From positions 1-60,610 of the forward strand of contig JAFUMV010000125.1 of assembly GCA_017482485.1 (NCBI GenBank): a DNA stretch of 60,610 nucleotides. The letters run 5' to 3'. The notes under the pieces are model-generated. The model was not told where the DNA came from. It searched no databases and saw nothing but the letters and a program-made list of their open reading frames with translations. Origin of the DNA: Lachnospiraceae bacterium (GTDB lineage Bacteria > Bacillota > Clostridia > Lachnospirales > Lachnospiraceae). Positions 22,279-31,879 of the stretch are shown here, one piece after another (the stretch's first letter is position 1; each line of letters begins with the position of its first letter). Made by a program: the position numbers and the translations under genes.

Positions 22279-25200
22279 ATGCTGCGGGAACAGATACCAC
22301 AGGCCCAAAAGTATACAAGACAAAATCATCGTCGCCGCATCTGGAAAAAGATTGTTGGCGGTCTGGGCTGCATTGTTGTGTTCTGCACGACCTATGCGTT
22401 GATTTTGCCGGCCATCACAATGGAAAATGATATCACATGTACCATTGAAGAGCATACGCACACGATCGAATGCTATGAAAAAGAAACAGGGACAGTAACA
22501 GACACAGAGAAAACACTGATTTGTAAACTGCCCGAAGTAACGGCTCATGTACATACCGATTCCTGCTATGGAACTGCAGACAGCACAAAAGAGAATGCCT
22601 CTGCAAATGCAGGGCACAGTCATACTGAGGAATGTTATACCTCTGAAAAAGGTGATCTGATCTGTGAACTGGAAGAAACGGACGGCCACGTACATACGGA
22701 ATCCTGCTATGGAGAAAAACGACTGATCTGCGAATTATCCGAGAGCGAAGGTCATGCACATGGCGACAGCTGCTATGAGGAAAAAGAAGAGCTGACCTGT
22801 GGGCTCGCTGAGAGCGAAGGTCATACTCACGGCGAAGGCTGTTATGACGAAGGCGGTGAATTGACCTGTACCACAGAAGAAAGCGAAGGTCATACGCACA
22901 CAGACAGCTGCTATAGTACGACCCGGGAACTGGTCTGCGAATTGTCCGAAAGTGAAGGCCATATCCACGGAGATGACTGCTATGAGAGCGCGCTCACCTG
23001 CGGCGAGGCAGGAAGTGAAGGTCATCATCACACGGATGACTGCTATGAATGGAAGGAAGTCCTTATCTGTAATCAGGAAGAAGCTTCGGAAACCGGCAGT
23101 GAGGAAATGACGGCCGGCACGGATGGAAGTGACGGCACTGCCGGAAGCGGCAGCAGTGATGAAAACAGCAGCGCCGAGAGAGTGCTGATCTGCGGTCAGG
23201 AAGAAGTGAAACTGCATGCCCATACAGATGCCTGCATGCAGGACGGCGAATATATCTGCGGTCAGGAGGAAGTGGTGGAACACGCCCACACCGAGAGCTG
23301 CTATGGCGTTATTGATGATGATGCCCTGACCTGTGAACTGGAAGAAGATGAAAACCATGAACACAGTGAACTCTGCTACGGCAAGTGGAAGCTGGTTTGT
23401 GAAAAAGAAGAACACACCCACGGCCTTGCCTGCCATGCGGATCCCGAGGCGGATGTGGAAACCGCCGAAGACTGGGAAAAAACCTTTGCGGACGTGGAAC
23501 TGACCGGTAACTGGAGCGTAGACGTCATTGCTATTGCGCAAACCCAGCTGGGATATACGGAAAGCACCAAGAACTACATCGTGCTGGAAGACAACGAAAC
23601 GATGAAGGGATATACCCGCTACGGCGAATGGTACGGAGACCCTTACGGAGACTGGGATGCCATGTTCGTCTCCTTCTGCCTGCATTATGCAGAAGTGACA
23701 GGTATGCCCCTGGACAGCGAAATTGCCGGCTGGATCGAATCCCTTTCTTCCGAAGAATATGAACTTTACTATGAGGCGGCCGATTATAGCCCGCAGACAG
23801 GAGATCTTATCTTTTTGGATGAAAATATGGACGGCACCGCCGACCATGTGGCTCTCGTCGCAGAACTGACGGAAGAAACGGAAGAAGAAACTGCACAGAT
23901 CAAAACCATTACCGGCGACGTTTTAAACCGCGTACAGCAGGTGACCTGCGATGCAGATGATGAAAAGATCATTGGCTACGCTCAGCTTCCCGTTCAGCTA
24001 ACAGAAGAGCAGCAGGCGCGGGTGGACGAAGTCATCGCCCTGATCGATGAAATGCCCGGCGCCGATGAAATCGATGCGACACTGGCGGAGTACGAGGAAA
24101 AGGAAGACTACGAGGGCGAGGAAGCCTGGTATACCGAAGTCTGCCAGCAGGTGGCCAAAGCCTACTACTACTATTCCCAGCTGTCGGATGCGGAAAAACG
24201 CTTTGTCACCAATGCAGACAAGCTGCTGGAGCTGGAGTATATCTGGAGCGTGACGGAATACTATGCGGGCGGAAATATTAGCTGGACTGCTCCTACAACG
24301 GTGGAATCTGCGCATACCAGCGAGTTTATTGAGCTGAATTTGTATGATTATGGTTCCAATATAAATGATAAATACCAAACGGATGATAAGTATCTCGGCT
24401 TCCAGTGGAACGGCGGCGCGTATATGTATGATGGGAATAAATTTCCGGGAGGTACGGACGGCCTTTCTGGAACTATGGTCGATCGAAACAAGATTGACGG
24501 CATTGATTTTGGTAATTCTATGATCACTGATTATAAGTATGGGAATACCAGTAATTATGCCAAAAGTGAGAATGCCTGGCTAATTACTGAAAATGATGGT
24601 GATATTAATCAGGTGGATCGGGCTGACCAGGAAAACTATGGAGTCAATAATCGTCCTATTGGAATGTCTACCGGGGAGGCGGTATTGCAGAATACTTTAA
24701 AGGATGGTTATCCGGCCCTGGCGGATGGAACAAGTCTTTCTTACCTTTTTAATTCATCTGAAAGATATGCGAATAAGAAAAATACCATAAGTATTGATGG
24801 TCTCTTTCAGCAGAACCCTGAGAGCGGTGCCTATTATTATAACAGCCGCGAAAACCATGCACAGTACAGCGATAATAAGTTTACTTTGTATAACGAGATT
24901 ATTACGCCGAACTTTATTACATATCCTTTTGGAAATTTTATGCCGTTTAATGTGATCAATGATCAGACTAAAGCTACAAAGGTTGGTGGATTTAATTACG
25001 AAGGTGGCGCCGGAGATTATATCCAGGAAATGATTAATCGGTTGATGGATTCTAGCGATTATAAAGAGAATACAACCAAACGGCAGTTGGCCACAATGTT
25101 GGTTGAGTACAGAGAAAACTGGAAAGAATATCAATCTATAAATGAAAAGGCTTGGGATGATTTCAGTGCCTCAGATGCCATAAAGGACTACTTTCTGGGA

Positions 25201-27753
25201 GATGAAAATGGAGCTGGTGATAAACCGAGTTCCGACATCAATTTTTTGACGACGGAACATCTGAACAAAATGTACAACATCGACTATGACATTGAGAAGA
25301 ATTTCTTCTTCGGCATGGAGATGAAGATTAATTTCTATCAACCCAAGGGCGGCATGACCGGTAAAGATAAAAACAATGACGGTAATTTTGATTATCCTAT
25401 GGTATTCAGTTTTACCGGTGACGATGACGTTTGGGTATATATTGATGACGTATTGTTCCTTGATTTGTCCGGTATTCACAGACATGTAGGTGGAAAAATA
25501 GACTTTGTGCACGGTAAGGTTTATTACTATGCTCTTGACACTGATAAAGGTGATGTAAACATCGATCTGGAAAATGTGGAAGAGGGAAGTGCATATAAAA
25601 CATATACGTTTAAAGAACTTTTGGAGGCCGCCGGAAAGTCTACGGACGGCCTGAATGAAGAAGGCACCTTTGAAGATTATTCCAACCATCAGCTGCATTT
25701 TTATTACATGGAACGTGGTTCAGGATCTTCTGTATGCCGTCTGAATTTCAACCTGCCCATGCTGCGGCAGCACACGCTTTCTGTAGAAAAGGAAGTGCCT
25801 GATGACAGTGACACAGTAGAAGCACTTAGCAATTATGAGTACAAGTTCCAGGTACTTAAAGCGAATAGTAAGGGAGAGAAAACAGACGAGCAATTTCTGA
25901 TGAATGGCTGGGCGTATTCACTGTATGATGCGAATGGAAATGCGCTGCAGGAGGTTAGGGTCATAGAACAGAATCAGGATGGCACGATTAAGAAATTGGA
26001 AGTTTACAATGCGGAAGGAAAGGTTGTAAGAACGGAAGAGAATGGAGTAGTTACAAATTATCCGCAAAATGGAAACGTATTGACCCTTGATGATAACGGT
26101 ATTTTCACATTGAAGGCAGGACAGAAGGCTGAGTTTGTTGGTATTCCGGAAACACAGGGGAAGTATTACGTAAGAGAACTTTTGGCTGCTGAGGCGATTG
26201 GCCAGTACGGTGAGATTCGTATCAACGGTGAAGTGACTCAACCGGAGACGGATAATGTCACGATAAACGATACCATCTATAAAGCCGTGGAAAGTCCGGT
26301 GAAAGATATGTCAAACGGCAGTACGACTTTCCGTATTGACAATAAAATTACAACAGAAAGGCTGGGGAGTCTGTCCATCGAAAAGATTTTGAATATTACC
26401 AATGACAAGACGGGGAAAACGTTCAAATTTAAGGTGATGCTGGACGGAGAGCCATTACCGAAAAATACAGAATATACCATCGAAGGTGTCAGCGGATCCC
26501 AAAAGGTAGAAGTGGATGAAACTGATGGGAAGGTCACAGCCAGCTATGTTGAAGTTCCACAGGGAAAGAAAGCAGTGATCTCCAATATTGTTGCGGGTTC
26601 AGCCTTTGAGGTTACAGAAATAAATACCGCGGATTATACGGTATCCTATGAAGTAGATGGAAATAGTCAGGGAGCCGTCAACGCATCTGGCACAATTGGA
26701 GTTGACAAGGATGTATCAGTAGTTGTCACAAATTCCGAAAAGGGAGCAAGTGTTGAAATACCCGTGCTGAAGGCAATGTCCGTATATGGATCGGTTGGAC
26801 GAAATTTCGGCTTTTATCTGGAAGAAATAGTAAGTGATACAGATCATACTGCGGTTCAAGGAGGAACAAAGGATACGCAGTATGTAAATGCACTTGCGGC
26901 AGATGAAGGTGCGAACGCAAGAACTACTAAATTCACATTGAGCTACCCGGCATCGAAAATAACAGATTCTGATGGAATACAGGAGTTTTATTATAAAATT
27001 TCCGAAATTAAAGGTGACGATCTCGTTAAGTATGATGAGACCTGTTACATTGTTGAGGTTACTGTTACAAAAAATGCTGAGAATATGTCTGCCGATGTGA
27101 CCAAAGTGTGGAAAGTCAAAGCAGACGGCACAAAAGAACTGATTTCAGAAAAAAGCACATTTACCAGTCAAACAATCTCGTTCACTAACACAATATTGCG
27201 CAGCCTTATCATCACGAAGACAGTATCCGGTTCCGCTGAGGATAAAAAGCAGGATTTTGAGTTCACGGTGAAGTTAGGTAAAGGAGACTCAAATACAACA
27301 GTGCCTGAAACCCTGACTGGTGAGAAATATGGCGCAGATGGAAAACTTGTTGAGACGAAAACATATACCGTAGGAACCGAGGGAGAGATTCGAATAAAGC
27401 TAAAAGATGGAGAAAAACTGAAGCTTATTGGTGTGCCTTATAAGTCAGTGTGGGAAGTGACAGAAAAAAAGGCCGATGGGTATGTGGTTACTTATCAGAT
27501 TATAGTAAATGGAAAGGTTACGGAAAGCAAAACCGCGGCTACTGCAGGCGGTTCTGCAGATGCTGCTAACACGACGGTATCATTTACGAACGCCCGAACT
27601 TATGCGCTTCCCGAAACCGGCGGTTTCGGTACAACTCCATACACGTTGGCGGGCCTGTTGCTGATCCTGTGCAGTGCAGCTTACCTGTTGTATAGAAATC
27701 AAAAGCGCAGAAGGGAGGTTAGTGATCTTCCTGAATACAATAAAACAAAATGA
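22279..27753 (+). CDS. Large LPETG-anchored adhesin (putative pilus tip) with His/Cys repeats, CHAP-like and fibro-slime domains
   Basis: 1824 residues. Order: N-terminal membrane segment ending TYALILPAITME (about 25-49); thirteen His/Cys repeats (55-385); a CHAP/NlpC-like domain (415-571) with Asp460 where the catalytic Cys is expected; a helical region (572-660); a large part with fibro-slime hallmarks VFSFTGDDDVWVYIDD and HQLHFYYMERG (about 668-1167); several immunoglobulin-like stalk domains including an FctA/Spy0128-like one; LPETG at 1777; a final helix and RNQKRRRE tail. Anchored to the wall or pilus by sortase. Start 22279 lies 7 bases after AAGGAGG; the ATG at 22273 is too close. 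The ligand is unknown. Confidence 0.85.
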   Translation: MLREQIPQAQKYTRQNHRRRIWKKIVGGLGCIVVFCTTYALILPAITMENDITCTIEEHTHTIECYEKETGTVTDTEKTLICKLPEVTAHVHTDSCYGTADSTKENASANAGHSHTEECYTSEKGDLICELEETDGHVHTESCYGEKRLICELSESEGHAHGDSCYEEKEELTCGLAESEGHTHGEGCYDEGGELTCTTEESEGHTHTDSCYSTTRELVCELSESEGHIHGDDCYESALTCGEAGSEGHHHTDDCYEWKEVLICNQEEASETGSEEMTAGTDGSDGTAGSGSSDENSSAERVLICGQEEVKLHAHTDACMQDGEYICGQEEVVEHAHTESCYGVIDDDALTCELEEDENHEHSELCYGKWKLVCEKEEHTHGLACHADPEADVETAEDWEKTFADVELTGNWSVDVIAIAQTQLGYTESTKNYIVLEDNETMKGYTRYGEWYGDPYGDWDAMFVSFCLHYAEVTGMPLDSEIAGWIESLSSEEYELYYEAADYSPQTGDLIFLDENMDGTADHVALVAELTEETEEETAQIKTITGDVLNRVQQVTCDADDEKIIGYAQLPVQLTEEQQARVDEVIALIDEMPGADEIDATLAEYEEKEDYEGEEAWYTEVCQQVAKAYYYYSQLSDAEKRFVTNADKLLELEYIWSVTEYYAGGNISWTAPTTVESAHTSEFIELNLYDYGSNINDKYQTDDKYLGFQWNGGAYMYDGNKFPGGTDGLSGTMVDRNKIDGIDFGNSMITDYKYGNTSNYAKSENAWLITENDGDINQVDRADQENYGVNNRPIGMSTGEAVLQNTLKDGYPALADGTSLSYLFNSSERYANKKNTISIDGLFQQNPESGAYYYNSRENHAQYSDNKFTLYNEIITPNFITYPFGNFMPFNVINDQTKATKVGGFNYEGGAGDYIQEMINRLMDSSDYKENTTKRQLATMLVEYRENWKEYQSINEKAWDDFSASDAIKDYFLGDENGAGDKPSSDINFLTTEHLNKMYNIDYDIEKNFFFGMEMKINFYQPKGGMTGKDKNNDGNFDYPMVFSFTGDDDVWVYIDDVLFLDLSGIHRHVGGKIDFVHGKVYYYALDTDKGDVNIDLENVEEGSAYKTYTFKELLEAAGKSTDGLNEEGTFEDYSNHQLHFYYMERGSGSSVCRLNFNLPMLRQHTLSVEKEVPDDSDTVEALSNYEYKFQVLKANSKGEKTDEQFLMNGWAYSLYDANGNALQEVRVIEQNQDGTIKKLEVYNAEGKVVRTEENGVVTNYPQNGNVLTLDDNGIFTLKAGQKAEFVGIPETQGKYYVRELLAAEAIGQYGEIRINGEVTQPETDNVTINDTIYKAVESPVKDMSNGSTTFRIDNKITTERLGSLSIEKILNITNDKTGKTFKFKVMLDGEPLPKNTEYTIEGVSGSQKVEVDETDGKVTASYVEVPQGKKAVISNIVAGSAFEVTEINTADYTVSYEVDGNSQGAVNASGTIGVDKDVSVVVTNSEKGASVEIPVLKAMSVYGSVGRNFGFYLEEIVSDTDHTAVQGGTKDTQYVNALAADEGANARTTKFTLSYPASKITDSDGIQEFYYKISEIKGDDLVKYDETCYIVEVTVTKNAENMSADVTKVWKVKADGTKELISEKSTFTSQTISFTNTILRSLIITKTVSGSAEDKKQDFEFTVKLGKGDSNTTVPETLTGEKYGADGKLVETKTYTVGTEGEIRIKLKDGEKLKLIGVPYKSVWEVTEKKADGYVVTYQIIVNGKVTESKTAATAGGSADAANTTVSFTNARTYALPETGGFGTTPYTLAGLLLILCSAAYLLYRNQKRRREVSDLPEYNKTK
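22447..23430 (+). repeat. Thirteen His/Cys repeats inside the adhesin
   Basis: Each unit follows the pattern H-x-H-x3-C-Y, then 8-20 residues, then L-x-C, then an acidic stretch (for example HTHTDSCY, HAHGDSCY, HVHTESCY). Thirteen HxHxxxC motifs are counted between residues 57 and 385; the last reads HTHGLACH and one has CM in place of CY. The spacing of two His and two Cys per unit would suit a bound metal ion, but that is not shown. Confidence 0.85.
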
Positions 27754-27793
27754 CGTGAGAGAAAAAATATTAAGAGAGAAAGGGATGAAGGAA

Positions 27794-29251
27794 ATGAAAC
27801 AAATTAAGAAACTTGCGACGCTTGTTTTGGCGCTGGTTATGTGCTTCGCTATGGGCATGACTGCTTTCGCCGCAGATGCAACTACTAAATTGACTGTGGA
27901 AGGAGATTCTTCAGAGTCTTTTAAAGGTTATTTATTGATGACTGCGACAAACAGTGGTGACAAGTATGCTTATACTGTTAATGCCAAGTATAGTTCAATT
28001 CTACAGACGGCTGCAAATAAGACATCCGATGCGGACGTTATTGCATATATTAGTGGTTTGGATGCTGATGGTATGCGCACATTTGCTGATAAAACTTATC
28101 GTGCTATTCTGAAAAATAAGTTAGGGGAGGATAAAGCTTTTAAGGGTGGCACAATAGCAGATGTTAAACAGGGATATTGGTTGATTGCAGATGTTACGAA
28201 TGTGGATGCCAAAGAAGGGGCCGCTAATTCGATGGTGATGATTAAAACTGCCGGAGAGACAGCGGTGACGTTCAAAACCAAGAAAGAGACTCCCAAGGTT
28301 GAAAAGAAAGTAAAAGATGTCGATGATACTAAGGGAACTACTTCGGGGTGGCAGGATAATGCGGAGTTTGATGTGGGTGACGAAATGGATTTCCAGCTGA
28401 CTGGTACGGTTGCCTCAAATATTTCCAGTTATAAGTCTTACTATTATGAGTTCCATGATACGATGACCAATATGACTTATGTTGCAAAAAGTTATACGGT
28501 TCAAATTGATGGACAAACTGTAACCAGTAGTTTTACTCCGAGTTGGGATGCGTCTACTAAAAAGCTGTCTTTCAAATGTGAAAATATTCTTTCTATTTCA
28601 GGCGTGAACGTTACGAAGGATTCTAAGGTTGTTGTAACCTATAAAGCAACACTTGATGAAAGTGCAGTAGTAGGAACTAACGGAAATCCGAATACCGTTT
28701 ATCTGCAGTATTCAAATAACCCTTACAGTGATGAAGACGGGAAGCCTACTACAGGAAACACGCCTAAGGATACAGTAATTGTGTTTACGTTTGATGCTGT
28801 GGTGAACAAAATTAATAGTTCTAAGGAACCTCTGAACGGAGCTGGTTTTACTTTGTATAAAAAAGTAAATAGTACTTGGAATAAAGTTGGAGACGAAATA
28901 ACGGGCCAGACTACTTTTACTTTCCATGGACTGGATGAAGGCAGTTACAAATTGGAAGAGACAACGGTGCCCCCTGGTTATAATAAGGCTAAGGATATTG
29001 AGTTCAGTATTGAAGCTGTTTACGATGCAGATGGGAGCTTGAAAGAATTAAAATCCGACAATACAATATTCAAAGCCACCTTGAATATTACTACGGGTAA
29101 GGTTGAAGCAGATGTTGTTAATAATAGTGGTTCTATACTCCCTGAAACCGGCGGCATCGGTACCACAATCTTCTACCTCCTCGGCGGTCTCTTAATGATC
29201 GTGGCAGTCGTTCTGCTGGTGACCAAACGCCGCATGAGCTCTGAAAAATAA
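27794..29251 (+). CDS. Major pilin, isopeptide-forming (SpaA/FimA-like), LPETG
   Basis: 485 residues. A signal peptide MKQIKKLATLVLALV...AFA is cleaved near residue 27. Two or three immunoglobulin-like domains follow, with an E-box YKLEETTVPPGY near residue 385 that normally catalyses an internal Lys-Asn bond, then LPETG at 449, a membrane helix and a KRRMSSEK tail. The class C sortase downstream would link subunits through a pilin lysine; the candidate lysine was not fixed. AAAGGG at 27779-27784 has suitable spacing for ATG 27794, whereas ATG 27785 is too close. Size, position next to the sortase and E-box argue for the shaft subunit. Confidence 0.88.
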   Translation: MKQIKKLATLVLALVMCFAMGMTAFAADATTKLTVEGDSSESFKGYLLMTATNSGDKYAYTVNAKYSSILQTAANKTSDADVIAYISGLDADGMRTFADKTYRAILKNKLGEDKAFKGGTIADVKQGYWLIADVTNVDAKEGAANSMVMIKTAGETAVTFKTKKETPKVEKKVKDVDDTKGTTSGWQDNAEFDVGDEMDFQLTGTVASNISSYKSYYYEFHDTMTNMTYVAKSYTVQIDGQTVTSSFTPSWDASTKKLSFKCENILSISGVNVTKDSKVVVTYKATLDESAVVGTNGNPNTVYLQYSNNPYSDEDGKPTTGNTPKDTVIVFTFDAVVNKINSSKEPLNGAGFTLYKKVNSTWNKVGDEITGQTTFTFHGLDEGSYKLEETTVPPGYNKAKDIEFSIEAVYDADGSLKELKSDNTIFKATLNITTGKVEADVVNNSGSILPETGGIGTTIFYLLGGLLMIVAVVLLVTKRRMSSEK

Positions 29252-29350
29252 GCATTAAAAACGGAACAGTCAGGCCGGTCGGCAAAGGCCGCCAGCAAAG
29301 CGCGGCAGGCGGTCATTGCGAATGACGTGTGCTGAACTGTTACGAAATTT

Positions 29351-29396
29351 CTGCCGCATCCGAAAGAGGGCGCAGCCCCTCTTTTGGGTGCAGCAG
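29351..29396 (+). other. GC-rich hairpin between pilin and sortase genes
   Basis: CTGC-GCATCCGAAAGAGGG pairs with CCCTCTTTTGGGTGC-GCAG around CGCAGC, about 19 pairs with one mismatch. It has no T-run, so it is not a standard terminator, and it ends two bases before the AAGGAG of the sortase gene. It could protect the pilin message end or restrain sortase translation. Confidence 0.55.
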
Positions 29397-29409
29397 TAAG
29401 GAGAATCCT

Positions 29410-30228
29410 GTGAAAAAACATTCATCAACTATACTGCTTATCATAATATTCATCATAGGCTTGTCCCTGCTGCTGTACCCTTCCGTCAGTGACTGGTGGA
29501 ACTCGATGCATCAGTCCCGGGCCATTGCAACATACACCGAACAGGTGGCGGATATTGACAATGATCAATATGAAGAACTTTGGAATGCAGCCAGAGAATA
29601 TAATCAGTCTTTAACGGAACGAGCAAACAGCACCATACTTACCGATGAACAGAAGGAACAATATAATGCGCTTTTAAATGTGGGCGACAACGGAATTATG
29701 GGGTACATAGAAATTCCGTCCATCGATGTGACGCTTCCGGTTTATCACGGTACCGATGCTGCTGTTCTTCAGATCGCTGTGGGACATCTGGAGTGGACCA
29801 GCCTGCCTGTGGGCGGCGAAAGTTCCCATTGTGTTGTTTCGGGACACAGAGGGCTGCCCAGCGCAACATTGTTCACGGATCTTGACAAACTGGTGGTAGG
29901 AGATATCTTTCTGTTTCGGATTCTGGATGAAGTTCTGACCTATGAAGTGGATCAGATTCTGATTGTGGAACCGAATGATATTGAGGCGTTGAAAATTGAA
30001 GAAGGAAAAGACCTCTGTACGCTGGTCACCTGTACCCCTTACGGCGTGAACAGCCACAGAATGCTCGTGCGCGGTCACAGAGTAGAAAATGAAGAGCAGG
30101 CACAGGTTGTCAGAGTGACAGCCGATGCCATACAGATCGAACCGGTTATTGTGGCACCTTTTGTTGCGATTCCGATGCTGTTAATTTTACTTGTGATTCT
30201 GCTTGTTTCCACGCGGAAGAAAAAATAG
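29410..30228 (+). CDS. Class C sortase (pilin polymerase)
   Basis: 272 residues. Membrane helix near the N-terminus (LLIIIFIIGLSLLLYP), a catalytic beta barrel, then a second C-terminal helix followed by STRKKK, the two-helix layout of class C enzymes. The active site His lies in VVSGHRG, the Cys is Cys208 in TLVTCTPYG, and the Arg in HRMLVRGHR. It joins pilin monomers via their LPXTG motifs. The start is the GTG at 29410, 6 bases after AAGGAG; the frame is open to 29329 but carries no start signal. Confidence 0.9.
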   Translation: MKKHSSTILLIIIFIIGLSLLLYPSVSDWWNSMHQSRAIATYTEQVADIDNDQYEELWNAAREYNQSLTERANSTILTDEQKEQYNALLNVGDNGIMGYIEIPSIDVTLPVYHGTDAAVLQIAVGHLEWTSLPVGGESSHCVVSGHRGLPSATLFTDLDKLVVGDIFLFRILDEVLTYEVDQILIVEPNDIEALKIEEGKDLCTLVTCTPYGVNSHRMLVRGHRVENEEQAQVVRVTADAIQIEPVIVAPFVAIPMLLILLVILLVSTRKKK

Positions 30229-30240
30229 GAGGAACGCGAT

Positions 30241-31056
30241 ATGCGAAAATCGTTCATCTCGCTGATCGTAATGATGATATTGTTATGTTCTGTCAACATG
30301 ACAGCCTTTGCCCATGATGTGCCTCAGATGGATAAAAAAGGTTCCATCGAAGTGACCATGCGCTGTGAAGGCAAGCCGGTGCCCGGCGGAAATCTGGTTC
30401 TTTATCGGGTTGGAGACGTTTCTGAAAATAACGGTGATTACAGTTTCAAACTGATCGCTCCGTATATGGAATCCGGCGCAGAGCTTAAAAATCTGCAGTC
30501 TCAGGAAACCGCTCAAAAGCTTGCCGACTATGTAAAAGCGAACCGGCTTTCCGGAACTGCAAAGGATATCGACCAGAACGGACAGGTGAAATTTACCGAT
30601 CTGGAACTGGGATTGTATTTGCTCATGCAGACCAAAGCTGCGGGCGGATATTATGAGACAGCGCCCTTTTTAGTTACAGTTCCTTCTATGGATGAAGAAA
30701 AATATGTTTACGACATTGATGCAAGCCCTAAGGTAGAGGCGTTCCAAAAGCCGGATGAACCGGAAAGCGAGCCGCAGCAGAGCGAATCTGAACCGGAGTC
30801 TGAATATGAATCGGAACCGGAGTCAGAGGCGGAATCAGAATCCGAGTCTGAAACAGAGTCCGAAACGGGAGAAACAGAAGGCACAGAGACTTTGCCAACG
30901 GAAAGTGACAGCGGTGTGGAAGGAGGAAAAGCTTCTCTTCCCCAGACCGGACAGTTAAACTGGCCGATTCCTGTGCTGGCAGTCCTTGGCATGGTGCTGT
31001 TTGCCGGCGGATGGACACTTCGCTTTGGGCAGAAGAAGGAAAAGAATGAGAAATAA
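30241..31056 (+). CDS. Minor/basal pilin, LPQTG, with Ser-Glu-rich stalk
   Basis: 271 residues. A signal peptide ending TAFAHD, one prealbumin-like pilin domain (about 30-165), then some 60 residues almost wholly of Glu, Ser, Pro and Thr (positions 170-225), LPQTG at 233, a membrane helix and KKEKNEK. The long acidic spacer before the anchor would carry the domain through the cell wall, which suits a wall-anchored basal subunit. AGGAA precedes ATG 30241. Its end overlaps the next gene by 11 bases, so the second sortase is translationally coupled to it. Confidence 0.82.
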   Translation: MRKSFISLIVMMILLCSVNMTAFAHDVPQMDKKGSIEVTMRCEGKPVPGGNLVLYRVGDVSENNGDYSFKLIAPYMESGAELKNLQSQETAQKLADYVKANRLSGTAKDIDQNGQVKFTDLELGLYLLMQTKAAGGYYETAPFLVTVPSMDEEKYVYDIDASPKVEAFQKPDEPESEPQQSESEPESEYESEPESEAESESESETESETGETEGTETLPTESDSGVEGGKASLPQTGQLNWPIPVLAVLGMVLFAGGWTLRFGQKKEKNEK

Positions 31057-31630
31057 ACTTGGAAATTTTTTTATGATAGCGGGTGCACTGCTTGTGTTGG
31101 CGGCAGTGCTTCTGTTATATCAAAACCGCAGGGAGGCTGCCCTTGCAGACGCGTCTGCACAGGAAATACTTCCTCGGCTGGCAGAGCAGATCACAAAAGA
31201 CGGCGAAGAGCTGCCGGATCCCTATGACACAGCCATGAAAGAAGTGGAAATTGACGGCAACAATTATATCGGATATCTTGCCATTCCGGCGCTGGGACTG
31301 GAACTGCCCATCATGTCGGAATGGAATTATGAACGCTTAAAAATTGCACCCTGCCGCTACTATGGAACCGTAAAATCCGGGGATCTTGTAATTGCAGCTC
31401 ACAATTATGAAAGACATTTCGGAAATATTTCAAAGCTGGAGGAAGGCGATGAAGTGTATTTTACGGATATGGGCGGCGTTGTGACCAGGTACGCGGTGGT
31501 TGCCAGAGATGTTCTGGAGCCCAATGCTGTTGAGGAAATGACAGCAGGAAACTACAGCCTGACACTTTTTACCTGTACTTACGGCGGAAAAAGCCGCGTT
31601 ACTGTCTATTGTGACATGGTAAAAGAATAA
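31046..31630 (+). CDS. Second sortase (class D-like)
   Basis: 194 residues with one N-terminal membrane helix (FFMIAGALLVLAAVLLLY) and no C-terminal helix, unlike the class C enzyme upstream. Catalytic His is in VIAAHNYERHFG, Cys177 in TLFTCTYGG, and the Arg in KSRVTVY. The short single-helix form resembles class D sortases. Being coupled to the LPQTG pilin, it may anchor the basal pilin or whole pilus to the wall. The start at 31046 follows AAGGAAAAG; the frame is open to 30986 but lies within the pilin gene. Confidence 0.82.
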   Translation: MRNKLGNFFMIAGALLVLAAVLLLYQNRREAALADASAQEILPRLAEQITKDGEELPDPYDTAMKEVEIDGNNYIGYLAIPALGLELPIMSEWNYERLKIAPCRYYGTVKSGDLVIAAHNYERHFGNISKLEEGDEVYFTDMGGVVTRYAVVARDVLEPNAVEEMTAGNYSLTLFTCTYGGKSRVTVYCDMVKE

Positions 31631-31643
31631 GAGATTTTTAAAG

Positions 31644-31682
31644 ATAGAATCATCCGGACTTGAGATGGTTCTATTTTTTTTC
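31644..31682 (+). terminator. Terminator of the pilus operon
   Basis: ATAGAATCATC (31644-31654) pairs with GATGGTTCTAT (31664-31674), followed by T8. Confidence 0.85.
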
Positions 31683-31716
31683 TGCTGTTTTTACGGAATG
31701 TCCATGTTTTTTGCAT

Positions 31717-31749
31717 GAAAAAAGTGTGGGTCCTGTTTTACCCACACTT
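31717..31749 (-). terminator. Terminator-like hairpin acting leftward, no matching gene
   Basis: AAGTGTGGGT and ACCCACACTT (to 31749) form a 10-bp perfect stem. The T6 run lies on the minus strand, so it would stop leftward transcription, yet no minus-strand gene is near. Confidence 0.55.
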
Positions 31750-31879
31750 CAGTATATAGTTTAGCACATCGCAAAAATAAAGTCTAGTAATTTTTTCTTC
31801 TTTCTGTAAAATAGTCATTACAGAGATTACTGGTCACTGGTGCTGCAGACATATCCTTTGGATTCGTCCTGCGAAGCGC

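Noticed and set aside
22735-23847. 370-codon open frame on the minus strand opposite the adhesin repeats
   Set aside because: Its length is explained by the repetitive composition of the His/Cys repeats; no start signal and no recognisable domain.
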